In this document: positions 42,440 to 50,784 of the stretch, piece by piece
Layout: every line of letters begins with the position of its first letter
How positions within the stretch are numbered: position 1 is the stretch's first letter
Assembly (NCBI GenBank): GCA_015066005.1
Contig: SVPF01000014.1
Span: 1-54,612 of the forward strand
Length of the DNA stretch: 54,612 nt
Origin: Oscillospiraceae bacterium
GTDB lineage: Bacteria > Bacillota > Clostridia > Oscillospirales > Acutalibacteraceae
Direction of reading: 5' to 3'
Program-made: the position numbers and the translations under genes
The notes under the pieces: model-generated
The model's database searches: none
What the model saw: the letters and a program-made list of their open reading frames with translations, nothing else
What the model was told of the DNA's origin: nothing

Positions 42440-42503
42440 ACTACTGCACTAAGCGTGTGGTTCCAAAAAGGCTTCTGCCGATGGGCAATCCCGCCGCAGC
42501 GGT

Positions 42504-42626
42504 GGGCTCCACTTGTCAGGGGAGCTGTCAACGAAGTTGACTGAGGGGTAGTTTGAGAGCTTCCCTTTCTCTCCCTCCGTCTTTTTGCCTTATGGCAAAA
42601 ATCCACCTCCCTCATCAGATGGAGGC
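42504..42626. repeat. Palindromic repeat, second copy of the 4956-5119 type
   Basis: Same flanking words as the first copy: GGCTCC...GGGGAGCTGTCA...TGACTGAGGG, then CCCTCCGTC...ATCCACCTCCC...GGAGGC. The stems between the words differ in sequence but still pair (TTTTTGC cttat GGCAAAAA here, TTTTGC tac GCAAAA there). Confidence 0.7.
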
Positions 42627-42631
42627 TGATT

Positions 42632-42760
42632 GCCGTATATACGGCAGTGGGGCATTTTTTCAAAAGACAGATTATTCAGTGGACTTTCAGTCCGGCCAGT
42701 AACAGCGGCTTACAGCCGCAGAGCAAACTACCGACTTATCCGGTAGTCATGATTTAATTA
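42632..42760. repeat. Cluster of short hairpins
   Basis: TGCCGTATATACGGCA, GGACT ttc AGTCC, GCGGC ttaca GCCGC and CTACCG acttat CGGTAG in succession, then an AT-rich tract. A further imperfect hairpin, ATCTCCcGTTT / AAACGGAGAT, lies at 42811-42842 before the next promoter. No gene seen. Confidence 0.55.
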
Positions 42761-42841
42761 TTTTTTTAATGTTTTTTAAATAATAACACAATTCAACAAA
42801 TATTTCCCCAAAGATCTCCCGTTTTTTAGTTGAAACGGAGA

Positions 42842-42870
42842 TTGATTAAAATTTAACAAAGTGGTATAAT
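42842..42870 (+). promoter_or_regulatory. Promoter of the PHP-eutH operon
   Basis: TTGATT, 17-base spacer, TATAAT, 33 bases before the start. Confidence 0.75.
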
Positions 42871-42902
42871 TATGGCGAAATTTTTATTTGGAGGCATATT
42901 TT

Positions 42903-43721
42903 ATGATTTATAAGCAAAATTTACACACACATACAACCTATGCCGATGGTAAAAATGAGCCTGAAGAATTGGTGCTTGAAGCGATAAAGCGCGGTTTTTC
43001 TTCAATTGGCTTTTCGGAGCACAGCTTTATGCACTTTGTGGACTACCCCCAACAATTAACAATTGAGGATATGCCAAGATATATTGGTCAAATTCACGAC
43101 CTTAAGGAAAAGTACAAGGATGTAATTGATATTTTTTGCGGCTTGGAATATGATATGTATTCCTTTGTGCCCACCAACGATCTGGATTATTTAATCGGGT
43201 CGGTGCATTACTTAAAATTCGGTGATGACCGCCGCGGCTTTGACCGCAGTCTTGAGGAAGCACAGAACTTTATTAACCTAAATTTCGGTGGCGATGCTAT
43301 GAAATTTGCCAAAAGATATTTTGAAGCAATTACTTGGCTTCCAAAAGCTGCCGATTTTGACATTATCGGTCACTTTGACCTTATAACAAAAAACAATGAA
43401 CACGGTCATTTTATTGACACCTCTTCAAAGGAATATTTAAACGCAGGCTTTGAAGCTATACACGCCTTGAAGGGCAAAATACCGCTTTTTGAAGTGAATA
43501 CAGGCGCTATTTCGCGCGGATTTCGCACTTCCCCCTACCCACAGCCTGAATTTTTAAGGGCGTTTAAGGAATGTGGCTTTGGTGCTGTTATAACATCCGA
43601 CTGCCACGACAAAAACTTCCTTGACTGCCATTTTAAAGAGGCCGAAGAGCTTTTAAAAAGCTGTGGCTTCAATTCAACCTGGATACTTACAGATAACGGA
43701 TTTAAAGAGGTTAGTTTATGA
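42903..43721 (+). CDS. PHP-domain phosphatase (histidinol-phosphatase family)
   Basis: 272 residues with PHP metal motifs: HTHTTYADG at the N-terminus, FSEHSF, GLEYD, GSVHYL, and late DIIGHFDL and SDCHD. Histidinol-phosphatases of the HisK type have this layout and length. No other histidine gene is near, so the substrate could be another phosphate ester. ATG at 42903 after GGAGG. The stop overlaps the eutH start (ATGA). Confidence 0.8.
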   Translation: MIYKQNLHTHTTYADGKNEPEELVLEAIKRGFSSIGFSEHSFMHFVDYPQQLTIEDMPRYIGQIHDLKEKYKDVIDIFCGLEYDMYSFVPTNDLDYLIGSVHYLKFGDDRRGFDRSLEEAQNFINLNFGGDAMKFAKRYFEAITWLPKAADFDIIGHFDLITKNNEHGHFIDTSSKEYLNAGFEAIHALKGKIPLFEVNTGAISRGFRTSPYPQPEFLRAFKECGFGAVITSDCHDKNFLDCHFKEAEELLKSCGFNSTWILTDNGFKEVSL

Positions 43722-44788
43722 ACGCTATCACAATAGTTGTACTTATTTTTGCAATAATAGGCGCGCTTGACAAGCTTTTTGGCGACAAGATAGGTCTTGG
43801 CAAGGAATTTCAGCACGGCTTTGAGCTTTTCACCCCAATGGTATTTTCAATGATGGGTATGCTGGTGATTGCTCCCGCAGTTGGCGTATGGCTTACCCCC
43901 GCTTTTGAATGGTTTTACAATACCTTACATATCGACCCATCAATTATTCCTGCTTCCCTTTTCGCAAACGATATGGGCGGTATGACACTTGCACAGAGCA
44001 TTTGCAAAAACGACAATATCGGCGGCTATAACGCCTTTGTTATTTCCTCAATGATGGGCTGCGTAATTTCATTTACAATTCCCTTTTCAATAAGCACCGT
44101 TAAAAAGGAACAACATAAAGAGCTTTTCTTTGGTTTGCTTTGCGGTATTGTTACCATTCCTATTGGCAGCTTTATTGCAGGTCTTATGTGCGGTTTGGGC
44201 GCATTAGAAACCTTTATAAACCTTTTACCCCTTATTATTCTTTCGGTTTTAATTGTTTTGGGGCTTCTTTTCGCTAAAAATATATGCATAAAAATATTTT
44301 CAATTTTTGGTATTTTTATGCGTGCGGTTGCAATTATCGGCCTTATTTTTGCAATATTCACATTCCTTACAAAAATTGAAATCAATCCGCATTTTGATAC
44401 CTTGGAAAATGCCGCATTTATTTGCGTTAATGCATCAGTTACACTTGCAGGTGCTTTGCCGTTTATGTTTGTTGTGTCAAAGCTTTTAAACAAACCGCTT
44501 GGCAAGTTGGGTGAAAAAATCGGCATAAATGACACTTCGGCAATTTGCTTACTTTCCACCCTTGTTACCAATGTACCCACCATTGGACTAATGAATAAAA
44601 TGAATAAAAAGGGTACCGCGCTTAATGCGGCCTTTGCAGTTTCGGCAGGCTTTACCTTTGGCGGTCACCTTGCCTTAACAATGGCGTTTGAACCTAAATA
44701 TGTTACCCCTATGATTGTGGCAAAGCTTATTTCGGGTGTGTGCGCCGTAATTTTAACAATGCTAATTCACAAAGAAAAAGCCGAATAA
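43718..44788 (+). CDS. eutH: Ethanolamine permease-like protein EutH
   Basis: Polytopic membrane protein, 356 residues and ten or so helices. Matches EutH: HGFELFTPMVFSMMGMLVIAP near the start, then ASLFANDMGGMTLAQ, and a late TFGGHLALTMAFEP segment. EutH allows ethanolamine uptake at low concentration or pH. No eut catabolic genes lie around it, so the imported compound and its fate are uncertain. Translationally coupled to the PHP gene by a 4-base overlap. Confidence 0.85.
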   Translation: MNAITIVVLIFAIIGALDKLFGDKIGLGKEFQHGFELFTPMVFSMMGMLVIAPAVGVWLTPAFEWFYNTLHIDPSIIPASLFANDMGGMTLAQSICKNDNIGGYNAFVISSMMGCVISFTIPFSISTVKKEQHKELFFGLLCGIVTIPIGSFIAGLMCGLGALETFINLLPLIILSVLIVLGLLFAKNICIKIFSIFGIFMRAVAIIGLIFAIFTFLTKIEINPHFDTLENAAFICVNASVTLAGALPFMFVVSKLLNKPLGKLGEKIGINDTSAICLLSTLVTNVPTIGLMNKMNKKGTALNAAFAVSAGFTFGGHLALTMAFEPKYVTPMIVAKLISGVCAVILTMLIHKEKAE

Positions 44789-44796
44789 ATACCATT

Positions 44797-44828
44797 AACC
44801 CTGCGTTAGAATTACCGCAGGGTTTTGT
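44797..44828 (+). terminator. Intrinsic terminator after eutH
   Basis: AACCCTGCG ttagaatta CCGCAGGGTTTTG: stem of nine pairs followed by T-rich sequence. Confidence 0.8.
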
Positions 44829-44900
44829 TTTTATATTTTTGGGGATTTAAACAATAATTATTCGCACGTGTATGCGTTAAACCTCAATTTTGCGCTTTAC

Positions 44901-44929
44901 TTTACATTTTATTCCTTTTGTGATATGAT
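44901..44929 (+). promoter_or_regulatory. Promoter of the DUF4375 gene
   Basis: TTTACA, 17-base spacer, TATGAT with TG extension, about 30 bases before the start. Confidence 0.7.
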
Positions 44930-44959
44930 TAATTTAATCAATCAAAAGGAGCATATGAT

Positions 44960-45481
44960 ATGGGATTATTAGGTGTGCTGTTTTGCATTAATGATATAAG
45001 AAAAGCCGCTAAATTTAAACGAATGGGTAAGGACGCCCTGCTCACCTTTGATGATGAAAAGTTCTATGAAGCGGTTGACTGCCTGTGTGAAGCCGCCGTA
45101 TATGATATAGCCGATGAGGGTGTTGCCAAGATACATAAACTTGTTTATTCGCTGTATAAATTTGAAGCAGAGGTAAATAACGGCGGTTTATGCCAATTTT
45201 TTGTTAATTCCAGCAGTGAATGTGCACCCTATATAAGTGAAGCGCTTAACGAGGTCGGTGCAATAAATCTTAAAGAATTATTTGATAATTTTATAAAAGA
45301 AAACAATATTGATGTTAATGATTTATCATCTTTTAAAATAACAAGCATTGACGAATATGAAGCCCAAACAAAACGTTTTGATTTTGAAAGCTTTGATAAC
45401 AAATTTTATGAGGATATAGATTTACATCAGCTTATAATTAAATATTCAAAAATCAACATTGACTTAATCTTAAAATACTAA
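44960..45481 (+). CDS. DUF4375 (DMP19-like) protein
   Basis: 173 residues. Contains the family core: LYKFEAEVNNGGLCQFFVNSS, in which E-x-x-NGG-x-x-QFF-x-N is diagnostic, followed by an APYISEALNEVGA segment. A founding member, Neisseria DMP19, mimics DNA and binds a nucleoid protein; most others are uncharacterised. The protein is acidic overall. ATG after AAAAGGAG; monocistronic. Confidence 0.8.
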   Translation: MGLLGVLFCINDIRKAAKFKRMGKDALLTFDDEKFYEAVDCLCEAAVYDIADEGVAKIHKLVYSLYKFEAEVNNGGLCQFFVNSSSECAPYISEALNEVGAINLKELFDNFIKENNIDVNDLSSFKITSIDEYEAQTKRFDFESFDNKFYEDIDLHQLIIKYSKINIDLILKY

Positions 45482-45499
45482 TAATCTTTTAAAAAACCA

Positions 45500-45528
45500 T
45501 TTACTAAACCAAAAAAATAAAGTATAAT
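45500..45528 (+). promoter_or_regulatory. Promoter of the AI-2E family gene
   Basis: TTTACT, 17-base spacer, TATAAT, 66 bases before the start. Confidence 0.6.
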
Positions 45529-45594
45529 AAATTCGTATCGAAATTATATTGTTTTCGACATATAAAAACCTTATACTAAAAACGGTGATTAAAA

Positions 45595-46788
45595 TTGGGA
45601 CTTAATTCAAAAAACATTAAAAAAATTCTACTTATTGTGCTATGCTCGGCAATAATATTTGCTCTTGTTTTTAACTTTATGGGTGTGCTTGGCTTTTTGG
45701 GCAAGCTTATGGGCTTTGTTACCCCAATAATTATTGCGCTTTGCATTGCTTTTGTGCTTAACGTGTTTTTAACAGGGTTTGAAGCCAAAATTTTCCCTTT
45801 TATGAAAAAATCCAAGCACAAAATTATCCGCGTGCTTCAGCGCCCGTTATGTCTAATTTTAACCTACGCCTTGGCAATCGGTCTTTTAGCACTTATTGTG
45901 CTGGTAATTATCCCCGATATTCGAGATACTATTGCTTATATTATTGATAAGCTGCCTGCCTTTATTGTTGAATCGCGCGAATGGCTTATTAAAACACTTG
46001 AGGGCTTTAACATTCCCACTAAGGATATTCCCGAAATCGATGTTAATTCCCTAATGGATACTGTTAAAAACTTGTTTTCAAAATACAGCACCAGTATTGT
46101 TGATGATGCTATAAGCATTACGGGCTCGGTCGTAAGTGTTGTGTCTGACATTCTATTCGGTATTATCGTTTCGGCCTACATTTTAGCACAAAAGGAAAAA
46201 ATCGGTGCATTTATGAAGCGTGTTATCAATTCCTTCCTGCCTGAAAAAGTAGCAAGCATTGTTCACCATGTAAGCGCACAAACCTATTTTTCGTTCACTC
46301 GATTCATTGGCGGTCAGCTTACCGAATCCATTATTTTAGGTGTGCTGTGCTACATAGGTATGCTTATTTTCCGCTTCCCCAACGCCGCAATAATTTCAAT
46401 TATAATTTGCGTAACCTCGCTTGTACCGGTTGTAGGTGCGCTTGCAGGCGCGGTTGTGGGTGCGTTTTTAATCCTTATTTCCGACCCTATAAAAGCAATT
46501 TTGTTCCTTGTGTTCCTTATCATCCTACAACAGCTTGAAGGCAACCTTATTTATCCCAAGGTTGTTGGCAAGGCGGTTGGACTTCCGGGTGTTATTGTTA
46601 TAAGCGCAGTGCTTGTCGGCGGCAATATGGGCGGTGTTATGGGTGCACTTATAGGCGTTCCGCTTGCCGCTGTAATTTACACGCTTTTAAAGGAAGCGAT
46701 GGACAGTATACAAATTAAAAAGCAAAAAGAAAAGGAAGCGGCACAAGCCGCTCCCGAACAGTTGGAAATTAAAGAAGCGACGGAATAA
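45595..46788 (+). CDS. AI-2E family transporter (PerM/YtvI type)
   Basis: Membrane protein of the DUF20 family, 397 residues, eight helices arranged as two N-terminal pairs, a soluble-looking loop (about 110-175), and a C-terminal bundle with FPNAAIISIIICVTSLVPVVG and the LQQLEGNLIYPKVVGKAVGL signature. Members export AI-2 or act in Na+/H+ exchange; the cargo cannot be told here. TTG start 6 bases after GGTGA. Charged C-terminal tail. Confidence 0.88.
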   Translation: MGLNSKNIKKILLIVLCSAIIFALVFNFMGVLGFLGKLMGFVTPIIIALCIAFVLNVFLTGFEAKIFPFMKKSKHKIIRVLQRPLCLILTYALAIGLLALIVLVIIPDIRDTIAYIIDKLPAFIVESREWLIKTLEGFNIPTKDIPEIDVNSLMDTVKNLFSKYSTSIVDDAISITGSVVSVVSDILFGIIVSAYILAQKEKIGAFMKRVINSFLPEKVASIVHHVSAQTYFSFTRFIGGQLTESIILGVLCYIGMLIFRFPNAAIISIIICVTSLVPVVGALAGAVVGAFLILISDPIKAILFLVFLIILQQLEGNLIYPKVVGKAVGLPGVIVISAVLVGGNMGGVMGALIGVPLAAVIYTLLKEAMDSIQIKKQKEKEAAQAAPEQLEIKEATE

Positions 46789-46812
46789 GGGCTACTTGTC
46801 ATAAGGATGATA

Positions 46813-46845
46813 AAAACCTCGATGAAATTCATCGAGGTTTTTTAT
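46813..46845 (+). terminator. Intrinsic terminator after the AI-2E family gene
   Basis: AAAACCTCGATGAA att... ATTCATCGAGGTTTTTT: stem of at least 12 pairs with T-run. A second hairpin with T7 follows at about 46863-46898. Confidence 0.85.
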
Positions 46846-46941
46846 ATGCTTATTAGATAGAACCAGCATCGCATTTGTAAGCACAAACGCTGCTTTTTTT
46901 GGTGATACCCAAACCCTTTTAACAACAAACAAGAAAGATAA

Positions 46942-47143
46942 GTGATATTCTTTGCTATGCAAAGAGTGATATTTTCTTTTGAAAATTCCTCGCCTATGGC
47001 GAGACATTTCAAAAAGAAAGTGATATTACTCCCTCTGGTCGTAGTGATATTTTATTCGCCCGTAAAACTGCCCGAAGGGCAATATAACTATGCGTAGCAT
47101 AATATCACTGCGAGGCAATATCACTCGTCTTTGGCGAATAAAA
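46942..47143. repeat. Heptamer-spaced hairpin array B (GTGATAT)
   Basis: GTGATAT at 46942, 46966, 47020 and 47044, then ATATAAC (47082, one-base variant) and ATATCAC at 47102 and 47118. Intervals are hairpins: TCTTTGC tat GCAAAGA; TTTCTTTTGAAA with inner CTCGCC tat GGCGAG; TGCCC gaa GGGCA; TATGC gta GCATA; TGC gag GCA. TTTTATTCGCC (47050-47060) pairs with GGCGAATAAAA (47133-47143) around the right half. Same design as array A with a different heptamer. Confidence 0.75.
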
Positions 47144-47173
47144 CTGGGAGACTTCCTTATGAGAAGTCTCCCA
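47144..47173 (-). terminator. Terminator of the symporter-peptidase operon
   Basis: TGGGAGACTTC cttatga GAAGTCTCCCA, with GTTTTATT following on the minus strand. It abuts array B. Confidence 0.75.
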
Positions 47174-47189
47174 ATCCGTCGCTTTTCTT

Positions 47190-48260
47190 TTACAGTATAA
47201 TAAGCTCCTTCGGGCTTTTGGTAAGGTTTTCAAAGCCGTCATTTGTTACACAAATTACATCTTCAATTCTTACGCCAAACTCGTTTTCAAGGTAAATTCC
47301 CGGCTCGACCGACAGCACCATACCTCTTTCTAACAGTGTATTATCCCTTAAATTAAAGCCGGGGGCTTCGTGCACCTCAATACCAAGGCTGTGCCCCAGT
47401 GAATGACCGAAGCAGCCTTCAAAGCCGTTATTATCAATAAGGCTTCGTGCCACGGCATCCACATCCTTGCAAACAGCCCCTGATTTTATATGCTTCATTG
47501 CTTCAAGCTGGGCATTAAGTACTGTATTATAGACAAGACCTTGCTTTTCGCTAACCCCACCCACAGCAACCGTGCGAGTCATATCGGCACAGTAGCCGCC
47601 AACAACCGCGCCAAAATCCATTGTTATAAAATCGCCCTGTCTTACCTCACGGTCAGTAGGTGTGCCGTGAGGAAGGGATGAATTTTCACCGCTTACCACA
47701 ATAGAATCAAACGCTACACCCTCACTACCGTGGCGTCGCATATAAAATTCCATTTCCAAAGCGATTGCCTTTTCGGTTTTGCCTGGGCGAATATAATCTA
47801 AAATATACTCAAAGGTTTCATCGGTAAGTGCCTGAGCCCTGCGCATAAGTGCAAGCTCCCCCTCACTTTTAACCGAACGAAGCAGGTATATATAATCATC
47901 CAGCGCGGTATCTTCACTGATTTTAAAACCGCCCAAATTCTTTTTTAAGGCAAAAAATTCCGAAAGTGAAATTGTGCGGTTTTCAACATAAAGTGTTTTA
48001 ATTTTATTATCCTTTAAAATTTCGGCTATTTGCCGCCAAATTTTATCACTTAAAATAACATTACAGCTTTTTACAACCTTTTTTGCCTTTTCAAAATAAC
48101 GAAAATCGACTATAAAGCTTGCGCTTTGGGGTGTTACAAGTACAACACCTGCAGATGAATTAAAGCCCGTTAAATAAAAGCGGTTAGGGCCGTAATAAAC
48201 TATAAAGGCTTCATCTGCCTTAAGCCTTTGCTGAATTTTTAAAATTCTTTCCTTAATCAT
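47190..48260 (-). CDS. M24 family aminopeptidase (Xaa-Pro aminopeptidase type)
   Basis: Cytosolic dinuclear-metal peptidase, 356 residues. N-terminal creatinase-like domain, then the pita-bread catalytic domain with all ligands: TMDFGAVVGGYCADMTRT (two Asp), FGHSLGHSLGIEVHE (His), SVEPGIYL (Glu) and GVRIEDV (Glu). Cleaves residues before proline. ATG after AGGAG within the end of the preceding gene. Confidence 0.93.
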   Translation of the reverse strand: MIKERILKIQQRLKADEAFIVYYGPNRFYLTGFNSSAGVVLVTPQSASFIVDFRYFEKAKKVVKSCNVILSDKIWRQIAEILKDNKIKTLYVENRTISLSEFFALKKNLGGFKISEDTALDDYIYLLRSVKSEGELALMRRAQALTDETFEYILDYIRPGKTEKAIALEMEFYMRRHGSEGVAFDSIVVSGENSSLPHGTPTDREVRQGDFITMDFGAVVGGYCADMTRTVAVGGVSEKQGLVYNTVLNAQLEAMKHIKSGAVCKDVDAVARSLIDNNGFEGCFGHSLGHSLGIEVHEAPGFNLRDNTLLERGMVLSVEPGIYLENEFGVRIEDVICVTNDGFENLTKSPKELIIL

Positions 48261-48261
48261 T

Positions 48262-49551
48262 TTACTTCTCCTTTAGAAGCGCAATAACCTTTTTCGACAA
48301 AAAAGCCATTACACAAAGGTTTATAATAACTAATATACCATTAAAAAGCTCGGCCAGGCGCCACACAAAATTATGCGAAAGCAGGCTTCCCGCAATGCAA
48401 AAAAGCGGGTATATTAAAACAAAAAGCCTTTCTCCCTTTTTTGAAAACAAAAAACCGCAAAAGCTTATGCCGTAGCTTGCCCAGCCAATAATGCTTGAAA
48501 CCCCGAAAAGCAGCATCATTACGTTTAAAATAAACACTGAAGCGCCACCGTAAAGTGTTGAGAACGCACCTATGGTAAGCGCCGAGTTTGGAGCTGCGCC
48601 ATAATCTATAATAACCCCACTTGTTAAAATTGTCAATGCTGTTAGGGTACACAAAAGTATAGTATCTATAAACACTTCAAAAATGCCGTAAAGGCTTTGC
48701 CTTAAGGGTTTTGAACCCGAAACTAAAGAATGTGCAATAGCCGCAGTGCCAACCCCGGCTTCATTCGAAAAAATACCCTTTGAAGCCCCTGTAGATATTA
48801 CATTAAGCAGACCTACAACCGCGCCGCCCGTCACCGCCCTTGGCGTGAAAGCCCCCACGAAAATGCTTTTAACAGCATTCGGCAAGGCAGTAAAATTTCT
48901 TAAAATAACCCCAAGGCACAAGGCTATATACAGCACCGCCATAAAGGGCAGCATTTTACTTAAAAAGCCTGCAATTTTTTCGGCCCCGCCACATATTACA
49001 AAGCCTGTAACCACCGCGGCTAAGGCACCAATTAAAAGCTTTATTAACGGGCTTTGGGCCACACCTGACACCGCCGCGTTTATTTGTGTCATATTACCGC
49101 AAAAAAATGTTGCCAAAACACCTACAAATGCAAATATTACCGCCAGAAACCGCGCGCTTTTCGGACAAGCATTTTTTATGTAAATATGCGGCCCGCCGCC
49201 AGTCTTTTCGCGATAAAAAACGCCAAGCGCAATTTCACCCGATTTTATTACCATTCCTAAAAACGAGCTTATCCACATCCAAAAAACAGCTCCCGCCCCC
49301 GAAAGCGAAATTGCCGCCGCTACCCCCACAATATTACCAGTGCCAATAGCGGCCGACAGCGAATTACACATCGCCGAAAAGCCGCTTATACCATCAGCTT
49401 TTTTACCCTTGAAAAGCCTTAAGGAAGCGCCAAAATTTTTAAACTGAAAAAAGTGTGTTTTAACGGTTAAATAACCGCCGACAATAAGCGTTAAACAAAA
49501 GGGTAACGCCCCCGAAAGCAAGCTTAATACAAAGTCCAACACATTTATCAC
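48262..49551 (-). CDS. Sodium:alanine symporter family protein (AGCS)
   Basis: Amino-acid importer with about 11 helices, 429 residues. The family stretch SAMCNSLSAAIGTGNIVGVAAAI is clear, as are GEIALGVFYREK and SNEAGVGTAAIAHS. Start uncertain: GTG at 49551, or GTG at 49542 closer behind GGTGAT. It is followed after 1 base by the Xaa-Pro peptidase gene, suggesting joint use of amino acids and peptides. Confidence 0.92.
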   Translation of the reverse strand: MINVLDFVLSLLSGALPFCLTLIVGGYLTVKTHFFQFKNFGASLRLFKGKKADGISGFSAMCNSLSAAIGTGNIVGVAAAISLSGAGAVFWMWISSFLGMVIKSGEIALGVFYREKTGGGPHIYIKNACPKSARFLAVIFAFVGVLATFFCGNMTQINAAVSGVAQSPLIKLLIGALAAVVTGFVICGGAEKIAGFLSKMLPFMAVLYIALCLGVILRNFTALPNAVKSIFVGAFTPRAVTGGAVVGLLNVISTGASKGIFSNEAGVGTAAIAHSLVSGSKPLRQSLYGIFEVFIDTILLCTLTALTILTSGVIIDYGAAPNSALTIGAFSTLYGGASVFILNVMMLLFGVSSIIGWASYGISFCGFLFSKKGERLFVLIYPLFCIAGSLLSHNFVWRLAELFNGILVIINLCVMAFLSKKVIALLKEK

Positions 49552-49592
49552 CGCAACATTTTATGAACAAATTAAAAATTTTATGATAGATA

Positions 49593-49621
49593 TTGTGTTT
49601 TTAAATATTATATAGTATAAT
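49593..49621 (+). promoter_or_regulatory. Promoter of the cysteine desulfurase operon
   Basis: TTGTGT, 17-base spacer, TATAAT; the predicted transcript starts near 49628, leaving a leader of under 30 bases. Confidence 0.65.
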
Positions 49622-49644
49622 ATTTAGTGTATATACTTTTGGGG

Positions 49645-50784
49645 GTGAAGCAAATAATTTATCTTGATAATTCAGCCACAACAAAGCCTTGTAAAAAAGC
49701 AATTGATTATATGAACAAGGCTTTAACGGATAATTGGGGTAACCCATCATCCCTGCATATTTTGGGTATGAACGCTGAAGATACTGTTAATGCTTCACGA
49801 AAAACGGTTGCAAAAATGCTGGGCGCTAAGGACAGTGAAATTATTTTTACCTCCTGCGGTAGTGAAGCCAATAATATGGCGCTTATGTCAGTGCTTACAC
49901 GCAAAAACCGCGGCAACCGCATTATTACAACCACCATTGAGCACCCCTCGGTTTTAGAAACCGCAAAACGCCTTGAGGGCTACGGCTTTGAGGTTATTTA
50001 TTTGAAGCCGCAGCAAAACGGTGTTATTTCACTTGATGCTTTAAAAGCCGCTTTAAATGACAAGACCTTACTTGTAAGTATTATGCTTGTTAATAACGAA
50101 ATTGGCACAATTCAGCCGATTGAAGAGGCTGCAAGGCTTACAAAACAGCTATCCCCTTTTGCTTATTTTCATACCGACGCCGTTCAGGCCTTTGGCAAAA
50201 TGCCGATAAATGTAACGAAGCTGGGGGTAGATATGCTTACAGCCAGCGGGCATAAAATTTACGCACCCAAGGGCATTGGCCTTTTGTATAAAAGCCCCAG
50301 ATGTCACATAGCACCCTTTATAACGGGTGGCGGTCAGGAAGGCGGTATGCGTTCGGGTACCGAAAGTGTTCCGCTTATTGCTTCACTTCAGGGTGCCGTT
50401 GAGGATTTACCCAATTTACAATTAAGCCTTCCCAAAATGCGCGAAATATATAGTTATGCAAAAGAGCTTTTTTCAGCCGATGGCGATATTGTTATAAATT
50501 CGTTTGATGAGGGCTTACCATATATTTTAAATATTTCGGTTCCCGGCTACAGAAGTGAAACCCTGCTTCACTTTTTGGAAAGCCGCGAAATTTATGTTTC
50601 AAGCGGAAGTGCCTGCGCAAAGGGTAACCAAAGCTATGTTTTAAAGGAAATCGGCCTTGCGGACAAGCTTATTGATTCTATGCTGCGTATCAGCTTCTCC
50701 CACACAACCGAAAAGGAAGATATTGACAAGCTTTACGAAGCGCTTAAGGTTGCTAAAGGTCAGCTTAGAAAGGTTTTAAAATGA
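49645..50784 (+). CDS. Cysteine desulfurase (IscS/NifS family)
   Basis: PLP enzyme taking sulfur from cysteine for thiolation and iron-sulfur clusters. About 379 residues; IIYLDNSATT start region, EIGTIQPIEE, PLP lysine in SGHKIYAPKG, and the persulfide cysteine loop VSSGSACAKG. The start is unclear: GTG at 49645 gives the usual length, but the only good ribosome site, GGGGGTGA (49641-49648), overlaps it and is best spaced for ATA (49654) or ATT (49657), which would give the family-like MIYLDNSATT. The thiI gene overlaps its stop by 4 bases, indicating sulfur donation for 4-thiouridine. Confidence 0.92.
   Translation: MKQIIYLDNSATTKPCKKAIDYMNKALTDNWGNPSSLHILGMNAEDTVNASRKTVAKMLGAKDSEIIFTSCGSEANNMALMSVLTRKNRGNRIITTTIEHPSVLETAKRLEGYGFEVIYLKPQQNGVISLDALKAALNDKTLLVSIMLVNNEIGTIQPIEEAARLTKQLSPFAYFHTDAVQAFGKMPINVTKLGVDMLTASGHKIYAPKGIGLLYKSPRCHIAPFITGGGQEGGMRSGTESVPLIASLQGAVEDLPNLQLSLPKMREIYSYAKELFSADGDIVINSFDEGLPYILNISVPGYRSETLLHFLESREIYVSSGSACAKGNQSYVLKEIGLADKLIDSMLRISFSHTTEKEDIDKLYEALKVAKGQLRKVLK

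Noticed and set aside
42346-42663. Open frame of about 105 codons on the minus strand
   Set aside because: It spans the 16-bp hairpin and the palindromic repeat 42504-42626, has no ribosome site, and its product is low-complexity; a by-product of repeat DNA.
46942-47143. CRISPR array
   Set aside because: Same reasons as for array A: 7-base word, inverted halves, palindromic spacers of 9-47 bases.
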